A DNA stretch of 64,000 bases from Candidatus Bathyarchaeota archaeon. Its GTDB lineage: Archaea; Thermoproteota; Bathyarchaeia; Bathyarchaeales; SOJC01. Below, one piece after another: positions 16,264 to 24,278 of the stretch. Position numbers and translations under genes: made by a program. The stretch's first letter is position 1; the number at the start of each line of letters is the position of its first letter. A model generated the notes under the pieces. The model saw only the letters and a list, made by a program, of their open reading frames with translations, was not told where the DNA came from and did not search any database. The stretch is taken from assembly GCA_023131225.1 (NCBI GenBank), contig JAGLZW010000020.1:1-64000 (forward strand), given 5' to 3'.

Positions 16264-18537
16264 TTAACCCCATTCTCGTCCGTATTTGCTGGCCATGGTA
16301 ACTATGTCGAAGATGTCAACCTTGCCGCCTGAAGGAGATAGATCGGCACCTGGAAACCACTTCTTGTCCGGCACACCAGTTCCTTGGCTGCCGTAGGCTC
16401 CTGCTGCAATAACAATGTCGTAAATGTCGATCTTGTAGCTGCCGTTCCGTGGCTTTGGCCCACTCTCCCACTTCCAGACGAAGTCAACCTCGCCCAGCAG
16501 CGGTGTTTCCATCCAGTAGTAAGGGTTACGCTTCAACGTTAGGCTTCCACCTACTCCAGGTGAAAAGTCGGTTGCGTAGTACATCCCAGCCCCCTCAAAG
16601 ATTGTCTGCCAAGGCAAATCGCCAGGTGTGTAGCCGATGGAGTCTCCATATTGCCAGTAGTCTACAACAACTATTGCGTTGGCTGTCAGATTTACGAAAA
16701 CTTCCAGCTTACCCTCTGGGTCATATGGCAATTCGTTTTGTTCAATTATGTTGTAATCACTGAATATGTTTATGGGGGTACCGTTCACTGTTACCGAGTT
16801 TATCCAGACTGGCTTGCCGCTTAAGTTGACAGGGCCTGGAGTTGTAAGGTTGATTCCTTCAACGAAAGTTTCCGTGCTCTGGCTTCCGAGTGTGGGTTGC
16901 TGCATCCATGTATCCATTGGTAGAATGTACCCGGCAGCTTTGTAGGTGTTCCGGTAGCTTAAGGAGTCGAAGTAAATGTCAACCTGTTGCGTATCGACAA
17001 TGTCAATGTGATGAAGGGAGTCGAACGTGGAACTCCACCAGTCTGCTGGGGCTTGAATGCTGTACCAAGCGCTGAAGAAGTAGTGGCTGGCGTTGACGTT
17101 GGCTTTTTGGTTGCCAGTTACGGGTTCGGCAAAGTAGCAATTGTCCCTGAACCACCATGTAACCTTTGTCTTATCCTGATTATCATCGTTCCAAGTGCTA
17201 ATCTCCCAGTCCCGAACAAAGCCAGCTTGCTCAACTGAAAGGTCATAAGGAGGCGCATCGAAGCCACTGTAAAGGTTCATTCTATTCAAACATTGATAAT
17301 CATAGAACCAGGTTGAGTAGATGATATTCATGGCATTAGGTGCACTTTTCATTCCAAATCTGATGGCTGTTCCATCTTGTTTGTAGGCATTCATGAAGGT
17401 GTAGGAGTTTTCAGGTCCCTTACCTTCCATGTTGACAATGCCTAAAACGTTTCTGCTGTAAGCCCAAAAATCGCAGCTGCTCCACAATGGAATGGTTATG
17501 CATTGTTCGGTGAAGTAGCCCAAAGCTTTTTTTGTATTTTCGAGGGCTTCCTCATAGGGAATGATGCCATGCCAGGCATCATGTAGAAGCGGAAAAAGCT
17601 TGGGATGGTTTGGGTCTCCGTTGCAGTCAACGCCAGTAACGTAGTTAGGTCCATAGGGATACCAAAACTCGTGGCAATACAATTGGTACAAGGTTATTGG
17701 TGGGAACCCTCCCACGCTCCAGCCCCCCGTGTAAATGTGGTAATCCATGTCACGAAACACCCTTTCCGTGAGAACTGGGTACGGTACTGTCACAGGTATG
17801 CCGTGCTTTCTCATGTTGTCAACAAGATGATTGCCAGCTTCTAATCTTCTTACGTCACCAAATCTAATCACAAAAATCAAATTGTCCAAGTCCTGTCCAG
17901 CCTTAGAGTGGCCTGCAGGATAGGTTCGAATGTACTCGGCTGAGCCTGGAAAAACAGCATCGTAGTATGGGTTCGGCGTCTCGCCCTGTACGAATCCCTC
18001 TGCGTCCAAAGTGGCTACCGCCGCGACGGGGTTATACTCGTACGGATAGTTGGGATACCACATCGACTCGTTTCTCCAACCTTTATACGGAGCTGCAATA
18101 GGCTGGTCAATCCTTTCGGCAAAACCTTCACACGCTTCCTCTATAATGTATTCTTTGTCAGTTAGCCACGCTAAAGCTTGCCTGAAGCCTTGGTAGTTCG
18201 TAGGCGAGCGTATTCCAGGATAAGTGGCAATCGTGCAGTTATTGTTGATATCAAACTGGTACATCAGAGAATCAGCAACTGGTGCCAACACGATATTTGA
18301 GTCAGCGATTGCGTCCTCATAAAGTTCCTTTGTGATTTCATAACCAACAATGTCGATTTCTGCAGTCTTTAGTGCAGCATATGCGCTTGAAATGTTACCG
18401 TAGAAGTTGATGATGAGGTCTTCAGTTCTAGGTCCTCTTGTTGGTGATGCGGCCTTGGCAGCCTCCGAAATTGCTGACAAGGAAAATACCAAAATCAGCG
18501 TTAACACTAAAGGACTTACCTTCTCAACTTTTCCCAA
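16264..18537 (-). CDS. Extracellular solute-binding protein (family 5) with C-terminal dockerin-like repeats
   Basis: A 757-residue exported protein: signal peptide to about residue 27, then a family 5 (peptide/nickel) binding fold in which TNYQGFRQALAWLTDKEYI and LTLKRNPYYW are typical landmarks. The last 60 residues carry two short repeats, KIDIYDIVIAAGAYG and KVDIFDIVTMASKYG, which match the F-helix half of dockerin-type calcium repeats; the calcium-loop part is degenerate in the first. The gene has no permease or ATPase neighbours. A surface protein tethered through a dockerin-cohesin contact, rather than a free transporter subunit, is one reading. Confidence 0.87.
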   Translation of the reverse strand: MGKVEKVSPLVLTLILVFSLSAISEAAKAASPTRGPRTEDLIINFYGNISSAYAALKTAEIDIVGYEITKELYEDAIADSNIVLAPVADSLMYQFDINNNCTIATYPGIRSPTNYQGFRQALAWLTDKEYIIEEACEGFAERIDQPIAAPYKGWRNESMWYPNYPYEYNPVAAVATLDAEGFVQGETPNPYYDAVFPGSAEYIRTYPAGHSKAGQDLDNLIFVIRFGDVRRLEAGNHLVDNMRKHGIPVTVPYPVLTERVFRDMDYHIYTGGWSVGGFPPITLYQLYCHEFWYPYGPNYVTGVDCNGDPNHPKLFPLLHDAWHGIIPYEEALENTKKALGYFTEQCITIPLWSSCDFWAYSRNVLGIVNMEGKGPENSYTFMNAYKQDGTAIRFGMKSAPNAMNIIYSTWFYDYQCLNRMNLYSGFDAPPYDLSVEQAGFVRDWEISTWNDDNQDKTKVTWWFRDNCYFAEPVTGNQKANVNASHYFFSAWYSIQAPADWWSSTFDSLHHIDIVDTQQVDIYFDSLSYRNTYKAAGYILPMDTWMQQPTLGSQSTETFVEGINLTTPGPVNLSGKPVWINSVTVNGTPINIFSDYNIIEQNELPYDPEGKLEVFVNLTANAIVVVDYWQYGDSIGYTPGDLPWQTIFEGAGMYYATDFSPGVGGSLTLKRNPYYWMETPLLGEVDFVWKWESGPKPRNGSYKIDIYDIVIAAGAYGSQGTGVPDKKWFPGADLSPSGGKVDIFDIVTMASKYGREWG

Positions 18538-18639
18538 TAATTTCTTCTCCCTTTTTTGTCCACTTTAACACTTTCACAGAGTGATATTAATTATTTGTGT
18601 AACATTCTTCTATGAACCCTAAACGGGAGTCATCTGTTC

Positions 18640-18679
18640 TTTACTTATGATAAGTTCCATAAGTAAAGGAACTTATCAT
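18640..18679. repeat. Interlocked inverted repeats (A-B-A'-B')
   Basis: TTTACTTAT (18640-18648) is the reverse complement of ATAAGTAAA (18659-18667), and ATGATAAGTTCC (18647-18658) is the reverse complement of GGAACTTATCAT (18668-18679). The two perfect inverted repeats are interleaved, so only one simple hairpin can form at a time unless a pseudoknot forms. It lies upstream of the solute-binding protein gene and 200 bases left of the element. Confidence 0.7.
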
Positions 18680-18724
18680 TAAATATCTATTGCGTGAACG
18701 CGTGCGCGGTTAGTCTGTTATGAG

Positions 18725-18878
18725 CTAACCAGTCGTTATAAACTCCTTTGGTATTTTGTTGAACTTGTCTGCTGCGGTAATGGATGGAAGATGACCTTTA
18801 CCCTTAAATATGTACATTTCAGATCCAGAAATTTTTTCATGCATATGCTCAGCGGCATCCAACGTGATGGAAACTGAA
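18725..18878 (-). pseudogene. Alpha/beta hydrolase, C-terminal remnant
   Basis: On the minus strand an open frame reads ITLDAAEHMHEKISGSEMYI and then KGKGHLPSITAADKFNKIP before a TAG. This is the last strand-helix of an alpha/beta hydrolase with the catalytic histidine in GHLP. Homology begins right at the left repeat of the integrated element, and no N-terminal part is found beyond the right repeat, so the gene was already truncated or was lost with the insertion. Confidence 0.6.
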
Positions 18879-18879
18879 A

Positions 18880-18914
18880 AATAGTTGACTAGTTTTTAAG
18901 TAGCTACTCTTAAA
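18880..18914 (+). repeat. Left attachment repeat of the integrated element
   Basis: 35 bases identical to 27109-27143. The core AGTAGCTACT is a perfect 10-bp palindrome and lies between TTTA and CTTAAA, so most of the right half is an imperfect palindrome. No tRNA gene is present at this site. Confidence 0.88.
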
Positions 18915-19001
18915 ATCCCCCCTTTTTTTTGTGTTGCTGAAGTCGCACCTTCGGGCTTGTTCTTCTATGAATAAAAACTTTAAAGAATAAAAGCCAATCT
19001 C

Positions 19002-19739
19002 TTGTTGAGGTTCTCTATGACTTTGCGCGGGAATTGGGATTGGCTCATAGGTTCAATTTCAACTGGATTAGCTGTAGGCGCAAGCCTACTAGTCTCTTCT
19101 GAGGTTTTTGCGGTTTTGATAGGCACTCTTGTCGGGTTGGGTGTATCCTATTTTGTTCAGTCTAGAACTCAAAAGAGAGCGTGGAAACGGGAGTATTCTG
19201 TCAAAATTGTAGAGGAAGTCTATGGTGCGCTTTTCAAGGAATTCCAAAATGTTTTAGCTGAATTGGAAAAGAAGGTGGCCCATCACGTTCATTTAATGGA
19301 GTGGAGCGAGATAAAGAGAAGTTACAAATATTTTATGGTTGATAAAGAATTTAGAAGAAAGATAGATTTCTTCGATTCAAGGCTTAGCACCTTCTCTGAT
19401 TCCATCTCAAGAGCTAGAGATTTTATTTCCGATTTTTTGGTTGAGGAAACAAGAAAAGCGTTTGGGATTGAAGGGGAATTAGGCTTTGCAAAACTTAATG
19501 TTGTTCTAGGAAGAGGAAAACGAGGGACAGCTCGTCGAGACATTGATTTGGTTGAGTGCGTTCTAAGAAGAAAGCACCCGAAGGAAGCAGCTTTGGAAAT
19601 CTGGCCAGGCTATTCAATTCAAAGTGCTGATGTCGAGATTACAGGTGGTGAAGGTCAATATGATAGAAGCGACCTTCGACGTTTCGAGGAATATTGGGAA
19701 AAAAGCTTAGAGAGAGCAAAGAGAAACATAAAGCTTTGA
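19002..19739 (+). CDS. Hypothetical membrane-anchored protein (element gene)
   Basis: A 245-residue protein starting with TTG (ATG at 19017 is an alternative). Two hydrophobic helices fill residues about 15-50; the rest is cytosolic, with a helical coiled stretch (about 60-140) and a basic/acidic C-terminal part. No family recognised. The TGA stop is followed in frame by 30 more coding-like codons (HIWKENEELKKICVNIRDEL...) up to a TAG at 19830-19832, so the protein may once have been longer. It is the first gene inside the left repeat and is followed by another membrane protein, suggesting a two-gene cargo unit. Confidence 0.7.
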   Translation: MLRFSMTLRGNWDWLIGSISTGLAVGASLLVSSEVFAVLIGTLVGLGVSYFVQSRTQKRAWKREYSVKIVEEVYGALFKEFQNVLAELEKKVAHHVHLMEWSEIKRSYKYFMVDKEFRRKIDFFDSRLSTFSDSISRARDFISDFLVEETRKAFGIEGELGFAKLNVVLGRGKRGTARRDIDLVECVLRRKHPKEAALEIWPGYSIQSADVEITGGEGQYDRSDLRRFEEYWEKSLERAKRNIKL

Positions 19740-19838
19740 CATATCTGGAAAGAAAACGAGGAACTGAAGAAAATATGTGTCAACATCAGAGACGAATTGA
19801 TTAAAAGAATTGAAGAGCCATGGAACATATAGCATGCA

Positions 19839-20354
19839 GTGAAATATGTGATTATAATGGGAAACAACCAAGAACCCGAAGAAATTCAGTGCCGTAAGCT
19901 TCTAGTGGACACTTATTCAGCGCAATTGAGAACACATGGGCAACTGATTATAGGTTTCGCTATTATACTACTTACTTTTTTAGAAATCAGGGTGAGGATG
20001 CTAGAATACGCGCTCTCAATCTCGGTTACACAGTTTTGTATATTTTACTTCGGCATATTTCTAATAGGTTTCGCTTTATGGTACTTGTTTTTGAGACATT
20101 TCGTGTATGGAAAACTACTTGATGTTGCGATACACGCAAAACCAAGATCAGGAAAAGAACATCTTTTCGATAGGATTTTTGATGCTGTAATGCGTGACGT
20201 GTTGAGTCGTAGAATGTTTGTTGTTATTCCTTGTTGCATGTTTCTTTCCACAGAAGGCAGAAGGTGGCGACGGTTACAGATGTCACTTGGAGTCCTTTTA
20301 TGCATAATTCTTGCTATTGCCACAACGTATCTTGTATGGATATTAGTTGGATAA
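19839..20354 (+). CDS. Hypothetical membrane protein (element gene)
   Basis: A 171-residue protein with GTG start (or ATG at 19857). Three strongly hydrophobic segments are visible: about residues 35-50, 62-86 and 148-170. The loop between the second and third contains a basic stretch (RHFVYGKLLDVAIHAKPRSGKEH). The layout of an N-terminal soluble helix plus a membrane hairpin is seen in small effector-type membrane proteins, but no family match is evident. Same strand as the preceding membrane protein, 100 bases apart. Confidence 0.65.
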   Translation: MKYVIIMGNNQEPEEIQCRKLLVDTYSAQLRTHGQLIIGFAIILLTFLEIRVRMLEYALSISVTQFCIFYFGIFLIGFALWYLFLRHFVYGKLLDVAIHAKPRSGKEHLFDRIFDAVMRDVLSRRMFVVIPCCMFLSTEGRRWRRLQMSLGVLLCIILAIATTYLVWILVG

Positions 20355-20389
20355 TCTGCGCATGCTACTAGAAAAAAGAAGGGGTTGTT

Positions 20390-20692
20390 TTATGGTTCTG
20401 AGATTTTCCAGAGCATGACACGTACATATTCCCAATTTTCATCATTACCATGCTTATGTATAGTGATACTGTTAGGTGTTAGTTTGTGCCAGTAAACTCC
20501 TCGATAATCGTTTGCAACTACTCCTATAGTATTCACAAATCCTCCGTACTCCATTTGATGAGGTGCCCTTTTCAAAGTCTTCTTACCTGTCATGTAGACA
20601 ACGACTTCTGTTGTGTTCAAGGAGTGAACGATTTCTTTGTCTCCTGGAGACAAAGACAGCCAACCACTATCAAAATCAGGTTTTTTCAGCAA
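20390..20692 (-). CDS. Small beta-rich protein, tail-fibre/H-type-lectin-like
   Basis: A 100-residue beta-rich protein. FDSGWLSLSPGDKEIVHSLN at the start, VVVYMTGKK in the middle, YWHKLTPNSITIHKHGND and VRVMLWK at the end match the pattern of small beta-sandwich domains found at the ends of phage tail fibres and in H-type lectins (D-S-G-W..., L-x-H-x-L, V-x-V-x-x-x-G, Y-W-x-x-L-x-x-x-x-I). The match is by pattern only. If right, it could be a virion or surface-binding protein of the element. Confidence 0.65.
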   Translation of the reverse strand: MLKKPDFDSGWLSLSPGDKEIVHSLNTTEVVVYMTGKKTLKRAPHQMEYGGFVNTIGVVANDYRGVYWHKLTPNSITIHKHGNDENWEYVRVMLWKISEP

Positions 20693-20730
20693 GAGCTTCT
20701 TTCCCTCTTAATGTTTTTCTGTCTCAGTTT

Positions 20731-21216
20731 TTATGACTTGTGGAAAAACTTGCTTAGTATTATCATGTCTTTCTTCTCTTCATCCTTATGGAGGAAGCCT
20801 TCTTGATCAAAGCCAAGATGTCTATAGAACTTAGCTGCTACTTTGTTGTGTGCAAAGACTTCTAGCCTTGTCTTGTGACAGCCTTTCTTTTTACAATCAA
20901 AAAATGTTTTTTCCATAAGCTGCTTTCCAAAACCTTTCCTTCTGTAGTCTTGCTTCACATAGATGCCCAGAATGTGTCCTACTCCCCTTCTCACCCGATA
21001 ATCAATATAACCCACAATTGTGCTTCCAACCCGATAAACTAGAACTTGATAGCCCTCTAATCTTTCCTCAAAGGCAAATTTTCTAAATGATTTCCTTAGC
21101 TCTTCCAATGAAAAACCTTGAGAATGAAACATCCCCTCATCCGAACCAGCCCTTATCATGTCAACAATATCTGGAACATCTTCAACTCTAGCTTCTCTTA
21201 TTGAACTAGAATCCAT
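20731..21216 (-). CDS. GNAT-family N-acetyltransferase (element gene)
   Basis: About 161 residues. It starts with the common IREARVEDVPDIVDMI strand-helix; motif A is IYVKQDYRRKGFGKQLMEK and motif B is RLEVFAHNKVAAKFYRHLGF. It is a full single GNAT domain; the substrate is unknown. A GTG at 21231 would add five residues. A 21-base segment at its 3' end recurs just upstream of the gene. Confidence 0.88.
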   Translation of the reverse strand: MDSSSIREARVEDVPDIVDMIRAGSDEGMFHSQGFSLEELRKSFRKFAFEERLEGYQVLVYRVGSTIVGYIDYRVRRGVGHILGIYVKQDYRRKGFGKQLMEKTFFDCKKKGCHKTRLEVFAHNKVAAKFYRHLGFDQEGFLHKDEEKKDMIILSKFFHKS

Positions 21217-21289
21217 CAACAATAATCCCACATATCAAAGATTAAGCTTCAGTTTTATGACTTGTGGAAGCAACTTCTAACGCAATTAT

Positions 21290-21454
21290 TTAAGAGAGCT
21301 TTCTTCCGCATTTTGGACAAGCCGCAGGATATTCTTTCATGCTGACTCCGCATAGGAAACATATGCAGATGTTGCACTGGAGACAATGCCGATTAGCTCC
21401 AGTGATTCTTTGTCCACAAAAATAACAAGGCTTGGTTAGACACGTATCAGACAT
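21290..21454 (-). CDS. Small zinc-ribbon protein (54 aa)
   Basis: A short minus-strand ORF (MSDTCLTKPCYFCGQRITGA...) with eight or more cysteines arranged as CxxC pairs: CYFCG, CLQC, CICFLCG and CPKCGRKLS. This is a double zinc-ribbon without other domains. Such mini-ribbons are common in archaeal viruses and as chromosomal regulators. It lies upstream of, and on the same strand as, the acetyltransferase, so the two may form one transcript. Confidence 0.62.
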   Translation of the reverse strand: MSDTCLTKPCYFCGQRITGANRHCLQCNICICFLCGVSMKEYPAACPKCGRKLS

Positions 21455-21644
21455 AGTGTCTTCTTTTCAGAAGAGGGTATTTAGAGACTTTGAAGTAACG
21501 ACAAATGGCAAAGCAGAGAGAAGAGTGAAACAGATCTTAGTTCAAGAAGCTATGCATGCATGCATGAAGTTAATCCAATTCTGCAAGAAAAAAAGAGTTA
21601 TATTTATAATTTATTGTGGGATAGAGAGAAGCGGGTGAAAGTGT

Positions 21645-21758
21645 TTGAGTTTTAATGGTCTATCGCCCAGCTACATCTTAGGCAACGTTATAGGCTACAT
21701 ACTGATCGGTTTAGTGATATTTTATGTAGCTCGTTGGCTTTACCGCAAACGAAAATAA
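21645..21758 (+). CDS. Single-pass membrane micro-protein (37 aa)
   Basis: Starts with TTG preceded by GGGTGAAAG, a good Shine-Dalgarno site, and by TTATATTTATAAT about 40 bases upstream, a strong TATA box. The peptide is MSFNGLSPSYILGNVIGYIL followed by IGLVIFYVARWLYRKRK: one membrane helix and a basic cytosolic tail. Small single-helix proteins are frequent in archaeal virus genomes. No homolog recognised. Confidence 0.52.
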   Translation: MSFNGLSPSYILGNVIGYILIGLVIFYVARWLYRKRK

Positions 21759-21900
21759 AAAAAAGAGAGGACTTAGCTGTTTCTGCTCTTGCTAATGAGA
21801 ATCATAGCCATGACCCCCATCACGCAAAAACAGAGCATGCATGCTTTCAGAAATGTTGTTGCGTTGAACTTGCCTTTTCACCACTCAAGAGTTGCAGTTT

Positions 21901-22290
21901 CTAACTTGCCTCTTCTTCCTTTTTAGCCCAAAAAACAGGATTCGTCAAAGTGATAAAGCGATCCTGTAATTCAACCAAAGGAAGATCATCCCGCAAAGCC
22001 AACATGACCAGCGCTGACATTGGTAACTCAACTTTCTCGCGCCTAACCCAATCCATCTCGATACTGCAAGCTGGCAAAATCTCAGGTACAGCGTTGCGTT
22101 TTAAGTGGATTAGAATAACATCTTCATTTTCGTCCATGGCGATAATTCTATCTTTCAAGTTGAAGATTTGCGGTTGCCTTAAGATTTCTTTTTTGCTTAC
22201 GAAGACGGAAACATAGTCGGGGGGAATAGTGACTTGTTTGGCTTTTATAATGCTGACGCGGTTGCGGTTGAACAGTTTTGGAAACTTCAT
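21901..22290 (-). CDS. Hypothetical protein (element gene)
   Basis: A 129-residue alpha/beta protein that starts MKFPKLFNRNRVSIIKAKQV. It includes strands FVSKKEILRQPQIFNLKDRII and DVILIHLKRN and an acidic C-terminal end. It overlaps the upstream gene by four bases and is translated with it. No family recognised; pairing with a small DNA-binding-like protein suggests a role in the element's regulation or maintenance. Confidence 0.65.
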   Translation of the reverse strand: MKFPKLFNRNRVSIIKAKQVTIPPDYVSVFVSKKEILRQPQIFNLKDRIIAMDENEDVILIHLKRNAVPEILPACSIEMDWVRREKVELPMSALVMLALRDDLPLVELQDRFITLTNPVFWAKKEEEAS

Positions 22291-22478
22291 TTTTTACGCC
22301 CCTTCTTACGAGTTTTCCTCTTCTTTGGCTTCGCATTTGGCCTGCTGCCAAGCACATTATTCAAAAACTTCTTATCCAACTGCGACATCCTCGCCATAAT
22401 GCGGTCAAATTCATCCTTCTTACGCCTACGATACTCACGCATATACTCATTGTAGGATTCGCGGTTTTTTCGTGGCAT
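22287..22478 (-). CDS. Small very basic protein (element gene)
   Basis: A 63-residue protein. The N-terminal MPRKNRESYNEYMREYRRRK and the lysine/arginine-rich C-terminal tail give about one basic residue in three. The N-terminal helix resembles small phage DNA-binding peptides annotated near terminase or replication genes. It is divergent from the winged-helix gene at 22553, with TTATAATATAAATG in the shared 74-base gap as a probable bidirectional promoter region. Confidence 0.65.
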   Translation of the reverse strand: MPRKNRESYNEYMREYRRRKKDEFDRIMARMSQLDKKFLNNVLGSRPNAKPKKRKTRKKGRKK

Positions 22479-22552
22479 ATGTAAATCTTCTCTAAGATTA
22501 CATAATCCTTTTATAATATAAATGTGTTTAGTATATTGAGATTACATAATCC

Positions 22553-23410
22553 ATGAGCAATACACCAACTAAAAGTTGCAACTTTCACTATGGTAGAGAG
22601 CTTACAGATAAAGAGAAGCAAGTTGTAAAAATTGTTGATAGCTGCTCTTATCCGATAACACCTACGGAAGTAAGCGCCTTAACGAAATTCAAGCATGCTA
22701 CGGTCAGATTCTATCTAAGAAAGCTTGAAAAAGGCGGGTTTGTACGCCGCAAGTATCGGGGGCATTACGTTTCTGTCAAGAACGTACCAACTAAAAGTAG
22801 TAGCGTGGTCGGTGCGTTTGGTGCTGTTGCTCCTATGCTTCATAGTATCCGATTGAGGTTTGTGGATGTTGGTTTGTGGCCTCGTAGTTGGGTTCGGGTG
22901 TTTGGAAGTGTGGTTAAGGTTACTTTTACGGTGTATAAGAATAGATCTGCTTTGGTGTTTGTTGACTGTATAGGAGATGTTAGTTTAGATTATCCCGCTT
23001 TCAGACTTGTCATGGATTGTATTCAGAAAGAGGTTCGGAGTCCAAATTGGGCTTCTTGTAGGGTCACAAATTTCGAGTTTAACTATGATTTTCACGGTAT
23101 CAAATTGGATGGTGTTCAAGGTGTTACTTTGAAGGCTTTTGACGGCAGCTTTCACAGGATTTACAATAAGCGGTTTGGGTTGCGTGATGAAGTTAAGGTT
23201 GTTGGGTCAAAAAGTGTAGCAGATGTTTTAGCTCTTATGCAAGGTGGAGTGTCCACTTACAACATAGTGCAACTTCTTTTTGCGAATTTTCAGGAGACTA
23301 AGAAGTATGTTGAGGCTACTCAGTTTCAGAATAGGCTCGTTGTTGATGCGGTTAGTCAAATGCGCAGACTCGCAGACGCGGTTTCTAAGAGAGGCGATCC
23401 TGGTGGTTAG
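22553..23410 (+). CDS. Winged-helix DNA-binding protein, possible initiator or regulator
   Basis: A 285-residue protein. Residues about 18-75 are a winged helix: LTDKEKQVVKIVDSCSYPIT, then PTEVSALTKFKHATVRFYLRKLEKGGFVRRKYRGHYV. The remaining 200 residues are alpha/beta and unrecognised. A winged helix on a larger unknown domain would fit a replication initiator or master regulator of a small archaeal element. It overlaps the next gene by eight bases. Confidence 0.75.
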   Translation: MSNTPTKSCNFHYGRELTDKEKQVVKIVDSCSYPITPTEVSALTKFKHATVRFYLRKLEKGGFVRRKYRGHYVSVKNVPTKSSSVVGAFGAVAPMLHSIRLRFVDVGLWPRSWVRVFGSVVKVTFTVYKNRSALVFVDCIGDVSLDYPAFRLVMDCIQKEVRSPNWASCRVTNFEFNYDFHGIKLDGVQGVTLKAFDGSFHRIYNKRFGLRDEVKVVGSKSVADVLALMQGGVSTYNIVQLLFANFQETKKYVEATQFQNRLVVDAVSQMRRLADAVSKRGDPGG

Positions 23411-23810
23411 TATTCCTAAGGTTACCTATAACGGGTTCACTAGCTTTCACCTAGCTAAGTGGCCTATTCCCAGTAAGCGTGTTGCCACTGCTACTATTGA
23501 CTTGAATCGGAAGCTGTCGTTTAAGAACGCTGATTTCTGCATAGACGCTATTATTAACAGTTATCGGTATGGCCGCGAGCTTCAATTTGTCACTTTGAGT
23601 CGTGTTCCTCCCGTTGTTGAGCCACGTACAGATAAGCAGCATACTTATTACCGCATGGAAAGTGGGTATCTTCCTTTGGATTACGAGACGGCAAACTTGC
23701 TTATTGAGTTGGGCTATAAAATTCATAGCATTTTGGATCGTGAGAAACCGTTGAGAATTGGAGCTGCTAAGGTTGTTTCTGCTGGGTCGAGTCTTGCGGA
23801 GTTGATGTAA
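23403..23810 (+). CDS. Hypothetical protein (element gene)
   Basis: A 135-residue protein. I place the start at the GTG at 23403, which overlaps the end of the winged-helix gene; the longer frame from 23280 only duplicates coding sequence of that gene. It reads IPKVTYNGFTSFHLAKWPIP and later YYRMESGYLPLDYETANLLIELGYK. Mixed alpha/beta, no family recognised. Its coupling to the winged-helix gene suggests a shared function. Confidence 0.65.
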   Translation: MVSIPKVTYNGFTSFHLAKWPIPSKRVATATIDLNRKLSFKNADFCIDAIINSYRYGRELQFVTLSRVPPVVEPRTDKQHTYYRMESGYLPLDYETANLLIELGYKIHSILDREKPLRIGAAKVVSAGSSLAELM

Positions 23811-23869
23811 ACACGACTTTAACGGATATGGGTTGAGGCAAATTGACCCTAACCTAAAGGTGTTAAAAA

Positions 23870-24277
23870 ATGGCGAATATTGGAAAGTGGAAATTTCCCA
23901 AACAAATAGAGAATTGGGTAAGCCTAGAAGAATACGAGAAAAACGTAGAGATGTATGGCTCTCCTTGTTGGCATAAACTTACTTGTTGGTATTGTGGTGA
24001 GACTTTCATTGCTAAGTGTAGTTCAAGGCGTTACTGTTCCTATAGGTGTAGGAACGACGCTTGGATAGAACGACGTAGAGCTTATCGCAAACTTGCTAGA
24101 AAGAAAAAATGTGGCTACTGTGGGAAAGAGTTTCAAGCAAGGCGTAAAGACGCTAAGTTTTGCTGTGATAGTCATAGAGTTTTGGCTTGTCTCAAAAGAA
24201 AACGTGAGATGTTAGAAAAAGTTATTGGTACTGTCTGTAAATCTGAAGAACCAATGGCTATTAAGGTGGTGACTTAA
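23870..24277 (+). CDS. Double zinc-finger protein (element gene)
   Basis: A 135-residue basic protein with two treble-clef-like fingers in tandem: CWYCGETFIAKCSSRRYCSYRC near residue 41 and CGYCGKEFQARRKDAKFCCDSH near residue 82. This C-x2-C...C-x3-C/H pattern is frequent in phage and archaeal virus proteins. It is likely to bind nucleic acid. The next small gene begins one base after its stop. Confidence 0.76.
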   Translation: MANIGKWKFPKQIENWVSLEEYEKNVEMYGSPCWHKLTCWYCGETFIAKCSSRRYCSYRCRNDAWIERRRAYRKLARKKKCGYCGKEFQARRKDAKFCCDSHRVLACLKRKREMLEKVIGTVCKSEEPMAIKVVT

Positions 24278-24278
24278 C

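Noticed and set aside
16104-16301. A 65-codon ORF between the beta-CASP and solute-binding genes
   Set aside because: It runs into the end of the opposite-strand gene, has no ribosome site and lies between convergent genes.
21432-21638. A 68-codon plus-strand ORF in the element
   Set aside because: It lies antisense to the promoter and start of the cysteine-rich zinc-ribbon gene and ends within the promoter of the 37-aa membrane protein; composition is not convincing.
23280-23402. Longer N-terminus for the protein at 23403
   Set aside because: The extra 41 codons are simply another frame of the winged-helix gene end; the GTG overlap start explains the junction better.
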